13,931 nt of DNA from Candidatus Methanoplasma sp. (GTDB taxonomy: Archaea > Thermoplasmatota > Thermoplasmata > Methanomassiliicoccales > Methanomethylophilaceae), in the NCBI GenBank assembly GCA_031256615.1, contig JAIRQG010000118.1:1-13931 (forward strand). The letters run 5' to 3'. A model generated the notes under the pieces. That model did no database searches. It was not told where the DNA came from and was given only the letters and a program-made list of their open reading frames with translations. Of the stretch, positions 7,051 to 13,685 are shown in pieces; positions within the stretch are counted from its first letter, which is position 1; every line of letters begins with the position of its first letter. Made by a program: the position numbers and the translations under genes.

Positions 7051-7551
7051 ATGAACATAAAAATACTGATGGGGGCGCTGGTTCTTGCTTTAGTCTGTGT
7101 GGTCGCACTTGTTGTTATAGCTCCTCCTAATTCACACAGCATACACGGTCCGGATTTTACAAACCGGGATGTGATCGTTTTCTCTGATGAGGCATTCATG
7201 ACAGAAGTAAAGACGATCCTGACAGACTCCACGGAGAAGGTGGAAAGCTTCAAGAGGATCGCCCCCAGCAACAAGGACATTGTGCTTATAGACGGGGGAT
7301 GGCTTGCTGCCGGAGGAGCAGACAGCCCCTCTAAAGACCAGATCAAAATGTGGTTCGACTCCAATATCCCTCTGATCTATGTGAACGATGATTTGCCTCT
7401 TAACAAAAGGACCGGGAACAACATGGTCTACTGCACATATTTGTACCCAGACGGAGATGCCACTCTGTACCTCCCGCACGGTGACAAACTTAATGAAGTG
7501 CTGGTTGACGCATATAAGTGGGCAGATGACATCTTAACGGCAACGTCATAA
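7051..7551 (+). CDS. Membrane-anchored or secreted protein of unknown function
   Basis: A 166-residue protein with a single hydrophobic N-terminal segment (about residues 4-24, MNIKILMGALVLALV...), after which the chain is hydrophilic and should face the outside. The segment may be an uncleaved anchor or a signal peptide; no lipobox cysteine or clear signal-peptidase site stands out. The exterior part alternates short hydrophobic strands with charged helices (VIVFSD, DIVLIDGGW, IPLIYVNDD). This suggests a small alpha/beta domain, but I recognise no family. Start: ATG 7051 has AGGGTG 8 nt upstream. The earlier in-frame GTG 7042 overlaps that ribosome-binding site and is rejected. It has its own TATA box and stands alone, 123 bp before the MgtE-type gene. 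There is no evidence for shared function with its neighbours. Confidence 0.7.
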   Translation: MNIKILMGALVLALVCVVALVVIAPPNSHSIHGPDFTNRDVIVFSDEAFMTEVKTILTDSTEKVESFKRIAPSNKDIVLIDGGWLAAGGADSPSKDQIKMWFDSNIPLIYVNDDLPLNKRTGNNMVYCTYLYPDGDATLYLPHGDKLNEVLVDAYKWADDILTATS

Positions 7552-7632
7552 AAATGCAGGACCGATAAGTCTTCCGTACGCTCAATGAAACATTCCCTGT
7601 CATTTCATAGCCATTTACCATAAATACAGCTT

Positions 7633-7652
7633 AACCATTGCCTAATATGGTT
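7633..7652. promoter_or_regulatory. Dyad beside a TATA-like box upstream of the MgtE-type gene
   Basis: AACCAT (7633-7638) and ATGGTT (7647-7652) form a perfect 6-bp inverted repeat with an 8-nt spacer. It abuts the TATA-like TTTATATG (7651-7658), about 22-40 nt before ATG 7675. That box is rather close to the ATG for a leadered mRNA, so the true TATA may be nearer 7617-7637. The position suits an operator, but this is only inferred. Confidence 0.3.
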
Positions 7653-7662
7653 TATATGCATT

Positions 7663-7669
7663 GAGGTGA
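7663..7669 (+). promoter_or_regulatory. Strong ribosome-binding site deciding the MgtE-type start
   Basis: GAGGTGA lies 5 nt before ATG 7675. The in-frame GTG at 7666 is part of this motif, so it is not the start. Confidence 0.75.
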
Positions 7670-7674
7670 CATCA

Positions 7675-8913
7675 ATGGGCTCCACCAAAGTCGTCAGCGG
7701 ATTCTTCAGCCGTAATAAGACTGTGTTCATAATGGGGCTCACCGCGCTTTTCATCGCTGCAACGGCAGATCTCTTTGCTGGGATATTTCTCGGATCGATG
7801 GAGGCCTATATCCTGGCTATTCCGGGCATGATGATCCTTGTATATTCTGCCATAGGGATGAGGGGGAACATCTTCGGCGCCATGGGTTCCAGACTCGGAA
7901 CATCCATGCACATGGGTACATTCAAGATGTCTTTCAAGAAGGATTCCATCCTCAGATCCAACATCGAATCGTCCATCGGTCTCAGTTTCCTGATATCGCT
8001 TGCAATGGGTATCATCGGCTGGGCTGTCGTTGCCATATTCGACTTCGGAGATGTGCACATAGGCAGTTTTGTATTCATATCGATGCTGGGCGGGCTGATG
8101 GCAGGGATCATACTTCTCGGCGTCAACCTGATGATCGCAAGGACCGGTTTCAAGAGAAATTGGGATGTTGACAACATCACCGCACCGCTGATCGCGGCCG
8201 CGGGAGACATCGTTACCATGCCCATGCTGTTCATATGCGCCTGGTTCGTGGTACACTGTCCCGATCAGAATATAATAAACATCCTTACCCTCGTACTTGT
8301 GCTTATCACTGTAATCGTTCTTACCATCATCTTCACAAGAAAGGCGGTGCTCGGAAGAATGGATGAGGCCAAGAGGATAATCTCTCAGTCCTCCCCGATA
8401 CTGCTGATGTGTCTGCTGCTGGATATAGCAGCGGGAGTGATCATTGAGAACGAGACGGATGCACTGATCATACTTCCCGTTCTTATTATCATGATGCCGG
8501 CCTTCCTGAACGAAGGCAACGCATTGTCGGGGATGCTTACATCCCGGCTTTCCTCCATGCTGCACCTCGGTACGCTGCGCGTAAGCAGATTCCCGGGGAA
8601 GAACGCATCCGAGAATTTCTTCATCACTTACGTCTTGGCTGCCGTGACCTACGGATACATCGGAGTGATAGCGTTCGTTGCAGCCATGGCCATGGGCGGA
8701 CCGGGAGACATCAGTTTCATAAGAGTCATGTGCATAGTCCTGATATCGGGCATGCTGACAACCACGGTCCTCAATTTCCTTTCATATTATGTTGCGGTGA
8801 CAGCTGTCAGGTTTGACCTTGACCCAGACGACCACAGCATACCGCTGACATCATCTTCCATGGACCTTATCAGCGCGGCGGTGCTGATAAGTATAATCAT
8901 GCTGCTGATATGA
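7675..8913 (+). CDS. Divalent cation transporter with two MgtE membrane domains
   Basis: A 412-residue integral membrane protein of the archaeal MgtE-like family (COG1824), with two homologous MgtE transmembrane domains in one chain as in SLC41 carriers, and without the cytoplasmic N and CBS domains of bacterial MgtE. The internal repeat is visible. GNIFGAMGSRLGTSMHMG (64-81) corresponds to GNALSGMLTSRLSSMLHLG (281-299). DNITAPLIAAAGDIVTMP (166-183) corresponds to HSIPLTSSSMDLISAAV (387-403); the Asp/polar residues of the latter pair are typical of the Mg2+ pore helix. About ten hydrophobic segments are present. The likely role is Mg2+ or another divalent cation transport or efflux. It converges on two PhoU-TrkA_C genes, a partnership seen in other archaea. 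Start ATG 7675 is fixed by the GAGGTGA site 5 nt upstream. Confidence 0.88.
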   Translation: MGSTKVVSGFFSRNKTVFIMGLTALFIAATADLFAGIFLGSMEAYILAIPGMMILVYSAIGMRGNIFGAMGSRLGTSMHMGTFKMSFKKDSILRSNIESSIGLSFLISLAMGIIGWAVVAIFDFGDVHIGSFVFISMLGGLMAGIILLGVNLMIARTGFKRNWDVDNITAPLIAAAGDIVTMPMLFICAWFVVHCPDQNIINILTLVLVLITVIVLTIIFTRKAVLGRMDEAKRIISQSSPILLMCLLLDIAAGVIIENETDALIILPVLIIMMPAFLNEGNALSGMLTSRLSSMLHLGTLRVSRFPGKNASENFFITYVLAAVTYGYIGVIAFVAAMAMGGPGDISFIRVMCIVLISGMLTTTVLNFLSYYVAVTAVRFDLDPDDHSIPLTSSSMDLISAAVLISIIMLLI

Positions 8914-8934
8914 TCCTAAGCTGTCAGAAAGGTT

Positions 8935-9102
8935 TCAAACCCATCTATGCAGAACAGCCCCCCTTGTTATGGTGCGCCCCTCTTCTGTGACGTACCTCTT
9001 TCTTATGACCGTCGTTCCGCCGATGCCCTTACATTCGGACTCTGTTGTCTCATGCATTTTCGTACCAAGGTCCGCATGCAGAGAAAGTACTTCATCCCTC
9101 AA
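8935..9102 (-). CDS. Possible small ORF downstream of the PhoU-TrkA_C genes
   Basis: A 55-codon open frame on the - strand, from a TTG at 9102 to a TGA at 8937-8935, begins 37 nt after the stop of the 9140-9721 gene. The 40-residue part from ATG 9057 reads MHETTESECKGIGGTTV..., then a basic stretch RKRYVTEEGRTITRGA, ending LHRWV. Codon choice (AGG/AGA, ATA, ACA/ACG) matches the neighbours, and the product looks more protein-like than the longer + strand frames here. No good ribosome-binding site precedes TTG 9102 or ATG 9057, and an in-frame TGA at 9120-9118 blocks any longer form. It may be a small protein co-transcribed with the regulators or the 3' remnant of a decayed gene. I recognise no family. 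Confidence 0.35.
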   Translation of the reverse strand: MRDEVLSLHADLGTKMHETTESECKGIGGTTVIRKRYVTEEGRTITRGAVLHRWV

Positions 9103-9139
9103 ACAAAAAGCGGAGTTTCAGAACCGCAGATGGGGCGAT

Positions 9140-9721
9140 TCAGAGAGATAATTCCTTATCCGTGCCGTCAGCGAGGCCTTTGAAGACGGGAACGCCTTCC
9201 TCCGGGCCTTTTGCGATCAGAATATCTCCGGCCTCGACCTTTGTGGTCTTGCCGGGGCCGAAAATGTACTCTTTATCTCTCTTTATCGCAATGACGAACA
9301 TTCCGCACTGGCTGCTTAGACGCAGTTCTGCGAATGACTTCCCTCTGAGCACAGAATCCTCCGCCACTCTGGCCAAACTGATGGTCGTCTCCGACTCTTT
9401 TATGGACATCGCCAACACAGGGTGTTTGCCTAAGCCTCTCAGGACAACATCGGCTATCGACTTGGCGGCATCGGCTATCGACATTATTGATGTCTGAAGC
9501 CGGATAAGCACCACTATTCTGGCTATCTCTTCGGGTTTGCTCATCCCGATCTCGATGACCACCTCCTGTATCCTTTGCGATAGGTCCTCCATCGTCCCCG
9601 CCAGGAAAATGACCTCTTCTGCTATCTCTTCGTTGTCATAGATGAGCGAGGAATATGCCAGGTCGACCATGAACTCGGAGGTGTCCTTCAGTTCCAAGAG
9701 CATCTCTTCCAATCTGTTCAT
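9140..9721 (-). CDS. PhoU + TrkA_C domain protein (second of pair)
   Basis: A 193-residue cytoplasmic regulator with an N-terminal PhoU-like helical domain (about 1-105) and a C-terminal TrkA_C/RCK_C ligand-binding domain (about 115-183; GKSFAELRLSSQCGMFVIAI..., then VEAGDILIAKGPEEG). This is the COG3273 arrangement, found in archaea beside ion transporters. The protein probably gates or senses ions or nucleotides for the MgtE-type transporter opposite; that role is inferred from context. Its ATG overlaps the TGA of the upstream paralogue by 4 bp (ATGA), so the two are translationally coupled. It resembles the upstream gene along its whole length: both share LLxEMKDTSE/LLELKDTSE, then VDLAYxSL and IAEEV/MAEKV. 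The acidic C-terminal tail of the paralogue is missing here. Confidence 0.85.
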   Translation of the reverse strand: MNRLEEMLLELKDTSEFMVDLAYSSLIYDNEEIAEEVIFLAGTMEDLSQRIQEVVIEIGMSKPEEIARIVVLIRLQTSIMSIADAAKSIADVVLRGLGKHPVLAMSIKESETTISLARVAEDSVLRGKSFAELRLSSQCGMFVIAIKRDKEYIFGPGKTTKVEAGDILIAKGPEEGVPVFKGLADGTDKELSL

Positions 9722-10416
9722 TCGCCTCCCTCCTCTTCATCCTCATTTATGCTTGCGGCCTCTTCCTGCGGAGTTGTTCCGTCCTGATCCTCAACGACCT
9801 CCGGGAACTCCCAGGATTTGTTTCCGTTCGCATACTCCATAAGCCGCTTGTATCCGTCCTCGGTACCCCTCACAATGATATCGTCGCCCGCACGGATCTT
9901 GATCTCGTCATCCGGATCGTATATCCACCCGTTTCTGTTCTTCAGGGCTATTATTCTGCACCCTGTGCATGCTTCCACGCCCAGCTTTCCTATGGTGTAT
10001 CCTATCATGGATGATTTGGGGCTCATTCTGGTCGCGCGGATCTTCTCATCGGATTCATAAAGCATTGCCGATACAAAGGGGCGCCTCTCGAGCGGGAGGT
10101 TCAGAAGGTTCACGATCTCTGCCGCCGCATCAGATATCCTGTCGGCTGCTGATGCCACCTGCAGCAGCCCAGACAGCTGCTTCGCATCCTGTTTTGTCCT
10201 AGATGACATCAGTACTTTGAATCTGATGGCAAACTTCAGATCGTTCATCTCTTTTTCGAGTTCATTGACCTTTTCTGCCATGTCCTCGCTGTTGTACATA
10301 AGAGACGCATATGCCAGATCAACAATGACCTCTGAGGTGTCTTTCATTTCCGTCAGAAGTTCGCGAACCGTCATCTCGATGTGGTCGAGGCTGGTATAGT
10401 CCTCTTGATCCGTCAT
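9718..10416 (-). CDS. PhoU + TrkA_C domain protein (first of pair)
   Basis: A 232-residue cytoplasmic regulator. The PhoU-like domain spans about residues 12-110 (VRELLTEMKDTSEVIVDLAYASLMYNSEDMAEKV region), and the TrkA_C/RCK_C domain about 130-202 (GYTIGKLGVEACTGCRIIALK, then IYDPDDEIKIRAGDDIIVRG). A linker and an acidic tail of about 30 residues ending EDEEEGGE complete it. The likely role is ligand-dependent control of the convergent MgtE-family transporter, perhaps as a hetero-oligomer with the next gene, since the two overlap by 4 bp and are paralogues. Start ATG 10416 is preceded by GGGAAGGGA within 15 nt. The TATA box is unclear; CTTAAT at about 10484-10489 would leave a leader of about 45 nt. 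The function is from COG3273 context, not from direct evidence. Confidence 0.86.
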   Translation of the reverse strand: MTDQEDYTSLDHIEMTVRELLTEMKDTSEVIVDLAYASLMYNSEDMAEKVNELEKEMNDLKFAIRFKVLMSSRTKQDAKQLSGLLQVASAADRISDAAAEIVNLLNLPLERRPFVSAMLYESDEKIRATRMSPKSSMIGYTIGKLGVEACTGCRIIALKNRNGWIYDPDDEIKIRAGDDIIVRGTEDGYKRLMEYANGNKSWEFPEVVEDQDGTTPQEEAASINEDEEEGGE

Positions 10417-10964
10417 TGCGGTCCCTTCCCCATCGAATTTGAGCGGTCACTGCTGTCATCCGCGTCATCTGAATTGATTGACAATTAAGCCACCTTTATC
10501 ATTGGAACTTGTCCCACTAAACATACGTTTTCCCTCTATTTAAGATTTGGATTCTTTCTCTTCGACGATCGCCTGCATATTCAGGCTTTTTGAACGCTGT
10601 TTCTGTGTAATGAACGATATGGCTCTGTTCCGAGGGGGGTATGATCGCTTTAAGATCCCGCCGCCGTGGCCGAGACGGAAACGGTATTGGAACATATTGA
10701 CCTTTCAAAAACTGCCGCCAGATGTGGCTTTTGTGTGTATATAGTCATTCACCAAAACATTGATACTAACTTTTTGTGAAGCATCTCTCTGTCCAGCGTA
10801 TGGAGTACAAACTCGTGGTGAATTACTATAACTCAGTGAGATATTTTTTTCTTTGTATTGCAAAAAGTGCATTGATGTTATTTAAAAATATCTATATGTA
10901 TGAGAATTTATATATATAATAAAAACCATGATATAATGACCCACATGGTTAAGCCTCCTCAGAT
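10417..10964. other. Gene-poor stretch, AT-rich towards the right
   Basis: No convincing gene is seen. Two overlapping frames (10517-10708 on - and 10547-10744 on +) are open, but use CGG/CGT/CGA arginine codons unlike the neighbours and lack ribosome-binding sites. Features noted are the left half of an imperfect inverted repeat at 10515-10533 and a very AT-rich block at about 10830-10925 with several TATA-like strings. A - strand mini-ORF at 10946-10908 codes 12 mostly hydrophobic residues behind a strong GAGGAGG site (10960-10954). Confidence 0.5.
10515..10533. repeat. Left half of imperfect inverted repeat pair
   Basis: CACTAAACATACGTTTTCC here matches, in inverted orientation, CACTAGTAAAAATACGTTTCC read on the - strand from 13706 to 13686. 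The alignment needs one 3-nt gap and one 1-nt gap, plus one mismatch. The pair encloses the three-gene cassette and its gene-poor flank. Chance similarity in AT-rich DNA is possible. Confidence 0.35.
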
Positions 10965-11084
10965 TTACTGTGTGCGCGGATCTACATTCTCTTCTAGGGT
11001 GATTCGCCTCTACCCGGGATCGATCTTACATCCCGGGCAGGTCCCCCTTAAGTTTTCAAACCGGCCGTCAGATTCCGTTCCCAC
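10965..11084 (-). other. Candidate small ORF with in-frame TAG (pyrrolysine codon or relic)
   Basis: On the - strand a 39-codon frame runs from GTG 11084 to TAA 10967-10965, interrupted once by TAG at 11012-11010. Before the TAG it encodes residues including RFENLRGTCPGCKIDPG, with a CPGC zinc-knuckle-like pair of cysteines; after it comes RRITLEENVDPRTQ. Codon choice looks coding on both sides of the TAG. If the organism decodes TAG as pyrrolysine the product would be continuous; otherwise this is a decayed gene. The stretch CCCGGGAT (11013-11020) and ATCCCGGG (11030-11037), next to the TAG, is also an 8-bp hairpin. There is no good ribosome-binding site and no recognised family. Confidence 0.25.
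11013..11037. repeat. 8-bp perfect hairpin
   Basis: CCCGGGAT and ATCCCGGG enclose a 9-nt loop. No T tract follows on either strand, so it is not a plain terminator. On the - strand it lies directly 5' of an in-frame TAG and encodes the PG-C-K-I-D-PG part of the candidate small ORF, which could itself explain the symmetry. Confidence 0.6.
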
Positions 11085-11228
11085 AGAATAAAAAACTCCA
11101 TAACAACGCTTGAATCAGGTCATGATCTTTCAAACGAGCCCTGCCTTTAAGCCGTTTTCACATCCCCGCCTTAGCTGACTGAAGTGTTCACTGATCAGCA
11201 TTACACAACTGAAGATTATTAGGCAGGA

Positions 11229-11690
11229 TCACAGGCGTTCGTCGGGAACGTTCTCTTCCTCGACTATCCTTTCGCAGATGAGCATGAACTCCACTGGATT
11301 CTGTATATCTTGGCTCTCTCCGAAGATTATATCGAACCCGCCTTCAGCATAATAGTTCAAAAGCTCCTGACCCCTCAGACTTAACGACTGGGCAGGCTCC
11401 GTGAGCACCTTGAACTCCGAGAGGATGTTCTCTCTGCTCAGACTCAGCCCTTTTCTTTCTATCTCGGTCGATACCAGCGCGGCTACGATCTCTGATCTGA
11501 AAACAAAATACTGGATCTCCATTGTGTGGGAGAAACCTGTCAATTTACTTTCTGAAATGAGCCTTTTCTTTGAGAGCCCCACTGAGAAGCAGAAATAGTA
11601 GAAATCCCACATTGTGAACGGAACATGCTCCCAGTCGCGGGTTATCGACTTATACAGAGCCTTTGCTTCCTTTGACATCTTATATGGCAA
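11229..11690 (-). CDS. Small helical partner of the SMC-like protein, unknown function
   Basis: A 153-residue soluble, mainly helical protein, the last gene of a three-gene - strand operon. The N-terminus (MSKEAKALYKSI, then MWDFYYFCFSVGLSKKR) resembles in pattern the small partner proteins coded next to DndD-type ATPases, such as DndE. The match is by eye only and the family is not assigned. No catalytic motif is evident; its two cysteines are not paired. Start: TTG 11690 is chosen because GGAGGAG stands about 6-8 nt upstream, inside the end of the preceding gene, giving an 11-nt overlap. ATG 11678, 1 nt after the upstream stop, is a good alternative by reinitiation and would start at MSKEAK. 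Tight coupling means it should act in a complex with the SMC-like protein. No terminator is visible after it. Confidence 0.72.
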   Translation of the reverse strand: MPYKMSKEAKALYKSITRDWEHVPFTMWDFYYFCFSVGLSKKRLISESKLTGFSHTMEIQYFVFRSEIVAALVSTEIERKGLSLSRENILSEFKVLTEPAQSLSLRGQELLNYYAEGGFDIIFGESQDIQNPVEFMLICERIVEEENVPDERL

Positions 11691-13401
11691 CGCTATCTCC
11701 TCCCGATTGATTGTTGACAGCGACCATCTGCCGGAACACTGATTCCGGCATCGGCAATTGCTCTATCTCGCTGAATTCCCCCGCCACTATCATCGGCAGG
11801 TCCAGCCCCATGTTCTTCAGCACAGTGTTGAGGAAGATCAGTCCTGTAACACATCTCGTATCGCGGCCGCGGCCTCTTTCATTGAATATCAGGCTCCCAT
11901 ATATATCCTCTACAAAGAAATCATATCCCAATACGGATGAAAGATCTGAGTTCGTATATGAAAGCAGTTTATCCTTGACCCTTCTGGACGTATTGTGATG
12001 TATCTCATCGATCATGTTCAGGAATATGTCTGTCTTCGCTTTGAATTCATGAGCATATTCCGTGTCCTCCATGGTAAGGGCTATGCCTCTGACCTTCTGC
12101 CTGCAGGCAGGTATGTTGGACTTCGGGTCATTATTGTATCTTATGTCTGTAAGATAAAGGAGATCTGACTGCAGACTCTCGATCTGATTTTTCAGGTCCT
12201 TTATCAACTGAGCAGTTATGGTTATCTCAGGCAGCATCGTGGTCTCCAATATCTTGCTCTTGGAGGGTTTGTTCTGACGTGTGCCAGTGAGTGCTTTCAT
12301 TGAGGCTTCCATTTCGCTTTTGCCCAGGTAGTAGTTGAACAGCGTTCCGTCGCTGAAGCTGTTAATGGAGTTCCTCACCTCATTTATCATGAAATACGGG
12401 TGCTGCAGAGAGTATCTCTCCATCGCCATAACGATGTTGTCTCTCGCTTCCTCGTCGACCTCCGCCCCGCAGATGCATACGCCGGACTCGGTTATTTCCA
12501 TTATCGGGCGCGGGATCGGGTTCATCGGGCATTTTATCTCTTCTATGGCACTCTGCAGTCTGCGCACCGATCTTGATATCTGCTGTGAAAAGAAAAGAGG
12601 GTATCTCAAAGCGAATATTATCTCCTCAAGGTCCTCTGCGCTGACATTAGGTAACTCCTGATTGTGGCACAACTCGCTCAGTCTGCTCTGGACGACCTTT
12701 CTTACAAGGCCTCCCATTCTCCCTATCGTGTTGTTCCGCTCTTTTTTTACTGCCGAGATCGAGGCATACACTTCGTCGCGGTATCTTTCGAGGTTCATCT
12801 CCACAAGCTTGTATTTGTTGATGAGCGTGTTCTGCCGGTTCAATCCCTTGTCTTCGGGCAAGGGCTTGCCGTATTTCCGAACCTCTTCCTCGCATATGAT
12901 CTGCGCTTTTTTCTTTATGAGATAGAGTTTATCGATCCCTGCTGCACTGCAGATGATGGTTTCCGCGTGCGCAGTGCCTTTTTCAAATAGTTTTTCCGCA
13001 TCTTCTTTTGTCAGTGCCATCATGTCCAAAACCATTTTTTCTATGCGGCATTTCGATGGAGTTTTGACCATCGGCTTAGGAATGCCGTTGTCTCTTCTTG
13101 ATGTAACATGATAAATGGACTTTTTCGCTGCATAGTCCAAATCCAGCCTGATGGTGTATCTCTCCGTGTCTACTTCCAAGAAGAGTTCCGCATATCCGCT
13201 CTTTATACTCTCGCCATTCGGTTCTAAGGACTGTATTTCAGACTGCTCTAACGGCTTTCCAAGAAGAATGATCTTGATTATATTTACTAGATCTCTGCTT
13301 TTTTCGGCAGATATATGATTGAATCCATTTTCGATTTTGATATCAAAGTTTTTGAAATTGCATATATTGTTGAATTTCATCCTTTGAAATCTCATTTTCA
13401 T
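11680..13401 (-). CDS. SMC/DndD-like coiled-coil protein with degenerate ATPase motifs
   Basis: A 573-residue protein with the plan of RecF/SMC/DndD-type ABC ATPases. The N-terminal lobe begins with strands MKFNNICNFKNFDIKIENGFN; the middle is helical (about 155-285 and 395-480) with a hook-like CICGAEVDEEAR (309-320) and C291 before it. The C-terminal lobe is at about 485-573. The nucleotide-binding motifs have decayed. Where the P-loop GxxGxGK[ST] should be is HISAEKSRDLVN (29-40), without its glycines. Where Walker B should give hhhhDE is LPMIVAGEFSEIE (535-547), with Asp replaced by Ala-Gly. The signature region (RGRGRDTRCVTGLIF, 509-523) lacks LSGGQ. The fold is intact with no frameshift, so it is probably a functional pseudo-ATPase. 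Start: ATG 13401 has AGGTGA 5 nt upstream; GTG 13410 overlaps that site. It is coupled at both ends to small genes. A role in DNA-directed conflict or nucleoprotein work is inferred from the fold only. Confidence 0.75.
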   Translation of the reverse strand: MKMRFQRMKFNNICNFKNFDIKIENGFNHISAEKSRDLVNIIKIILLGKPLEQSEIQSLEPNGESIKSGYAELFLEVDTERYTIRLDLDYAAKKSIYHVTSRRDNGIPKPMVKTPSKCRIEKMVLDMMALTKEDAEKLFEKGTAHAETIICSAAGIDKLYLIKKKAQIICEEEVRKYGKPLPEDKGLNRQNTLINKYKLVEMNLERYRDEVYASISAVKKERNNTIGRMGGLVRKVVQSRLSELCHNQELPNVSAEDLEEIIFALRYPLFFSQQISRSVRRLQSAIEEIKCPMNPIPRPIMEITESGVCICGAEVDEEARDNIVMAMERYSLQHPYFMINEVRNSINSFSDGTLFNYYLGKSEMEASMKALTGTRQNKPSKSKILETTMLPEITITAQLIKDLKNQIESLQSDLLYLTDIRYNNDPKSNIPACRQKVRGIALTMEDTEYAHEFKAKTDIFLNMIDEIHHNTSRRVKDKLLSYTNSDLSSVLGYDFFVEDIYGSLIFNERGRGRDTRCVTGLIFLNTVLKNMGLDLPMIVAGEFSEIEQLPMPESVFRQMVAVNNQSGGDSVAI

Positions 13402-13406
13402 GGCGG

Positions 13407-13571
13407 TCACCTGTTGATTTTAGTTATTAGGAAGGCAAGATCGTCTTCGAGATAATTTTCTGAGGCTGCATTCTTGATAAGTTTTTCCAAGGCCAGTTTG
13501 AACTCCTGGTCCTGTTTATTGTTCAAACAAATCTCTTCTATCGATGCCGATAGATCCTCCTCAACGCCGAT
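13407..13571 (-). CDS. Small acidic helical protein with apparent ATC start, first gene of cassette
   Basis: A 54-residue open frame ends in TGA inside the ribosome-binding site of the SMC-like gene, 5 nt before its ATG, so the two are coupled. The product is acidic and strongly helical (GVEEDLSASIEEICLNN, then KLALEKLIKNAASENY, LEDDLAFLITKINR), with coding-like codon use. The perfect ribosome-binding site AAGGAGG (13585-13579) is followed, after the ideal 7 nt, by ATC (13571-13569) in this frame. No ATG, GTG or TTG lies near; the next in-frame TTG is at 13514-13512. Either ATC is used as a rare start, or an ATG was lost by mutation or sequencing error. An in-frame TAA lies about 50 nt upstream. 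The function is unknown; as the leading gene of the operon it may be a regulator or a small subunit. Confidence 0.45.
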   Translation of the reverse strand: MGVEEDLSASIEEICLNNKQDQEFKLALEKLIKNAASENYLEDDLAFLITKINR

Positions 13572-13685
13572 GTTCCCGCCTCCTTGCCTATTATTTGATA
13601 TACGAATAGACCTTGATATTTATTATTGTGTTTTCCCTTCAATATTTTTTTTTCTTTTCTTCCTATTAAAAACTTTCTGATATGC

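Noticed and set aside
10517-10744. Overlapping ORFs of about 63-65 codons on both strands
   Set aside because: They use CGG/CGT/CGA arginine codons unlike the neighbours, lack ribosome-binding sites and have no recognisable domain; a decayed gene cannot be excluded.
11013-11037. Hairpin read as a tRNA T-arm or terminator
   Set aside because: An 8-bp stem with a 9-nt loop lacking TTCGA is not a T-arm, and no T tract follows on either strand.
10900-11091. 63-codon + strand ORF
   Set aside because: It begins in an AT-rich promoter-like block without a ribosome-binding site, and the opposite strand frame is more protein-like.
13474-13680. 68-codon + strand ORF ending in a phenylalanine-rich tail
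   Set aside because: Antisense to the small cassette gene and then reading a T tract; not protein-like.
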